Source: Clostridia bacterium (GTDB lineage Bacteria; Bacillota; Clostridia; RGIG8785). Taken from it: DNA of 8,286 bases. A program made the position numbers and the translations under genes. The notes beneath the pieces are model-generated. The model did not search any database. It had not been told where the DNA came from and saw nothing but the letters and a program-made list of their open reading frames with translations. Shown here one piece after another: positions 7,613-8,286 of the stretch. Positions within the stretch are counted from its first letter, which is position 1, and the number at the start of each line of letters is the position of its first letter. Location of the stretch: NCBI GenBank assembly GCA_017620795.1, contig JAGAUM010000119.1, positions 1-8,286 of the forward strand. The letters run 5' to 3'.

Positions 7613-8024
7613 AGTTCTTTTCTTTTAACAGGTCACGAATCTCGGCAAGTAAGTCTTCGGAAGTGGGCTTCGGTTCTTCTACAATCTCTTCCACAACTTC
7701 TTCCTTTTTCTCGAACTTTTTACGGGCGATGCTCATCATCTTAATGACTGCAAAGATGGTGAAGGCAACGATAAAGAAGTCGATGACGTTTTGGATAAAC
7801 GCACCGTAGTTCAGTGCCGAGGTTACAGCCCCTTCTGCATCGGTCGCCAGAACAACCTGCAGGTCTTTAAAGTCGATGCCCTTGGTCAAAAGACCGATTA
7901 ACGGGGTGATGATATCCCCAACCAACGATTTGACAATCGAGGTAAAAGCAGCACCGACAACCATACCGACAGCCATGTCAACGACATTGCCCTTAAACGC
8001 AAATTCCTTAAACTCTTTCCACAT
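7611..8024 (-). CDS. mscL: Large-conductance mechanosensitive channel MscL
   Basis: MscL is a pentameric inner-membrane channel that opens under membrane tension and releases solutes after osmotic downshock. Its 137 residues are typical. The N-terminal amphipathic helix [16 protein letters not shown] (5-20) is the strongest signature. The first membrane helix runs about 15-45 and includes GAAFTSIV and the pore-lining [11 protein letters not shown] periplasmic loop follows from GIDF (49-52), the second helix begins around [16 protein letters not shown] (73-88), and the C-terminal bundle helix ends [13 protein letters not shown]. An acidic, charged linker ([16 protein letters not shown]) joins the last two parts. 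The ATG at 8024 is preferred: AAGGAG (8038-8033) is eight bases before it, whereas a GTG at 8033 would overlap that site. It has its own promoter and terminator, so it is probably mainly monocistronic. Confidence 0.97.
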   Translation of the reverse strand: MWKEFKEFAFKGNVVDMAVGMVVGAAFTSIVKSLVGDIITPLIGLLTKGIDFKDLQVVLATDAEGAVTSALNYGAFIQNVIDFFIVAFTIFAVIKMMSIARKKFEKKEEVVEEIVEEPKPTSEDLLAEIRDLLKEKN

Positions 8025-8032
8025 TTGTATCA

Positions 8033-8038
8033 CTCCTT
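8033..8038 (-). promoter_or_regulatory. mscL ribosome binding site
   Basis: AAGGAG on the - strand lies eight bases before the ATG at 8024. It overlaps the alternative GTG at 8033, which rules that codon out as the main start. Confidence 0.85.
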
Positions 8039-8046
8039 ATACTTCT

Positions 8047-8074
8047 ATTATACACAAAATTCGACAAGTGTCAA
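8047..8074 (-). promoter_or_regulatory. Consensus sigma-A promoter of mscL
   Basis: On the - strand, TTGACA (8074-8069), a 16-base spacer and TATAAT (8052-8047): both hexamers are perfect. The -35 box contains the TGA stop of the upstream ribU-like gene. The predicted start near 8040 gives a leader of about 16 bases. An imperfect dyad (TTGACA-CT-TGTCGAA) spans the -35 region; it could be an operator or chance. Confidence 0.85.
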
Positions 8075-8286
8075 ACCTTTTTCGGATGCAAAATGGGGGA
8101 GAGCTTTTTATAAATCAGCAAAGTAATGACCGAAACTACAACCGCCTTGATGATGTTAAAGGGGACAACGCATAAAAGGGCAAACTCCGTCACCGTATCA
8201 ATGGATGGATGAATGGCACTTGCCATTTCCACAAAGGCAGAAATGGGCATCCCAAAGGCGTTTCCGTAAGCAGGGAGCATCAGGTA
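8071..8286 (-). CDS. ribU: RibU-like riboflavin ECF transporter substrate-binding subunit, C-terminal part
   Basis: This is probably the S component of an energy-coupling factor transporter that takes up riboflavin, working with a shared EcfA/A'/T module in the membrane. Only the last 71 residues are visible; the family is about 180-210 residues, so the 5' end lies beyond the window. The frame is open to the window edge, so the ATG at 8280 is internal. Visible signatures are LMLPAYGNAFGMP near the start of the visible part, then VVPFNIIKAVVVSVITLLIYK (first bases of a last membrane helix, about residues 35-60) and the basic tail KKLSPILHPKK. The PFNIIK-to-YK arrangement is typical of RibU, but other S components share parts of it, so the substrate is inferred. 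The stop is TGA, 46 bases before mscL, with no hairpin terminator between, so some readthrough into mscL is possible. An FMN riboswitch, if any, would be outside the window. Confidence 0.78.
   Translation of the reverse strand, partial: YLMLPAYGNAFGMPISAFVEMASAIHPSIDTVTEFALLCVVPFNIIKAVVVSVITLLIYKKLSPILHPKKV

Noticed and set aside
7372..7614. Antisense open frame over the DUF4886 gene start and the mscL terminator
   Set aside because: It runs through a clear terminator hairpin and promoter and resembles no known protein.
8025..8033. GTG start for mscL at 8033
   Set aside because: It overlaps the AAGGAG ribosome site that serves the ATG at 8024.

Overview
This window looks like chromosomal core sequence from an anaerobic clostridial (Bacillota/Firmicutes) bacterium, probably a gut-type uncultured lineage. 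The basis is a long single-chain PurL of the clostridial type placed directly after purD, a formate-tetrahydrofolate ligase, rubredoxins with a non-haem ferritin, a RibU-like ECF vitamin-uptake subunit, strong Shine-Dalgarno sites and sigma-A-type promoters. No mobile elements, tRNA or rRNA genes, or CRISPR arrays were seen. No gene-free stretch longer than 300 bases exists; the intergenic gaps are 3 to 76 bases.

Left half, + strand (1-5889): the end of a purine biosynthesis operon. The C-terminal part of purD overlaps purL by one base, and purL is followed after 13 bases by fhs. PurD makes GAR and PurL makes FGAM. Fhs makes 10-formyl-tetrahydrofolate, the one-carbon donor for the two formylation steps of the same pathway. 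A 15-bp perfect hairpin with an A-tract on one side and a T-tract on the other (5892-5925) separates this operon from the convergent right half and should terminate transcription from both sides.

Middle, - strand (7581-5935): a compact three-gene unit with its own candidate promoter. The first gene encodes a DUF4886-type SGNH-hydrolase-like domain fused in frame to a C-terminal rubredoxin domain. It is broken by one in-frame TAG at codon 155. A stand-alone rubredoxin follows, about 61% identical to the fused domain, and then a ferritin with a complete ferroxidase site. Context suggests iron storage and redox/oxygen protection, but the role of the hydrolase domain is unknown.

Right end, - strand (8286-7611): the C-terminal part of a RibU-like riboflavin transporter subunit, then mscL (large mechanosensitive channel). 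mscL has a near-ideal promoter whose -35 box overlaps the upstream stop codon, and a hairpin terminator that starts inside its own stop codon.

The most interesting item is the interrupted DUF4886-rubredoxin fusion. Its reading frame is the same on both sides of the TAG and the protein family signature continues through it. The stop is therefore a point nonsense change, a recoded or readthrough codon, or an assembly error, not a frameshift.
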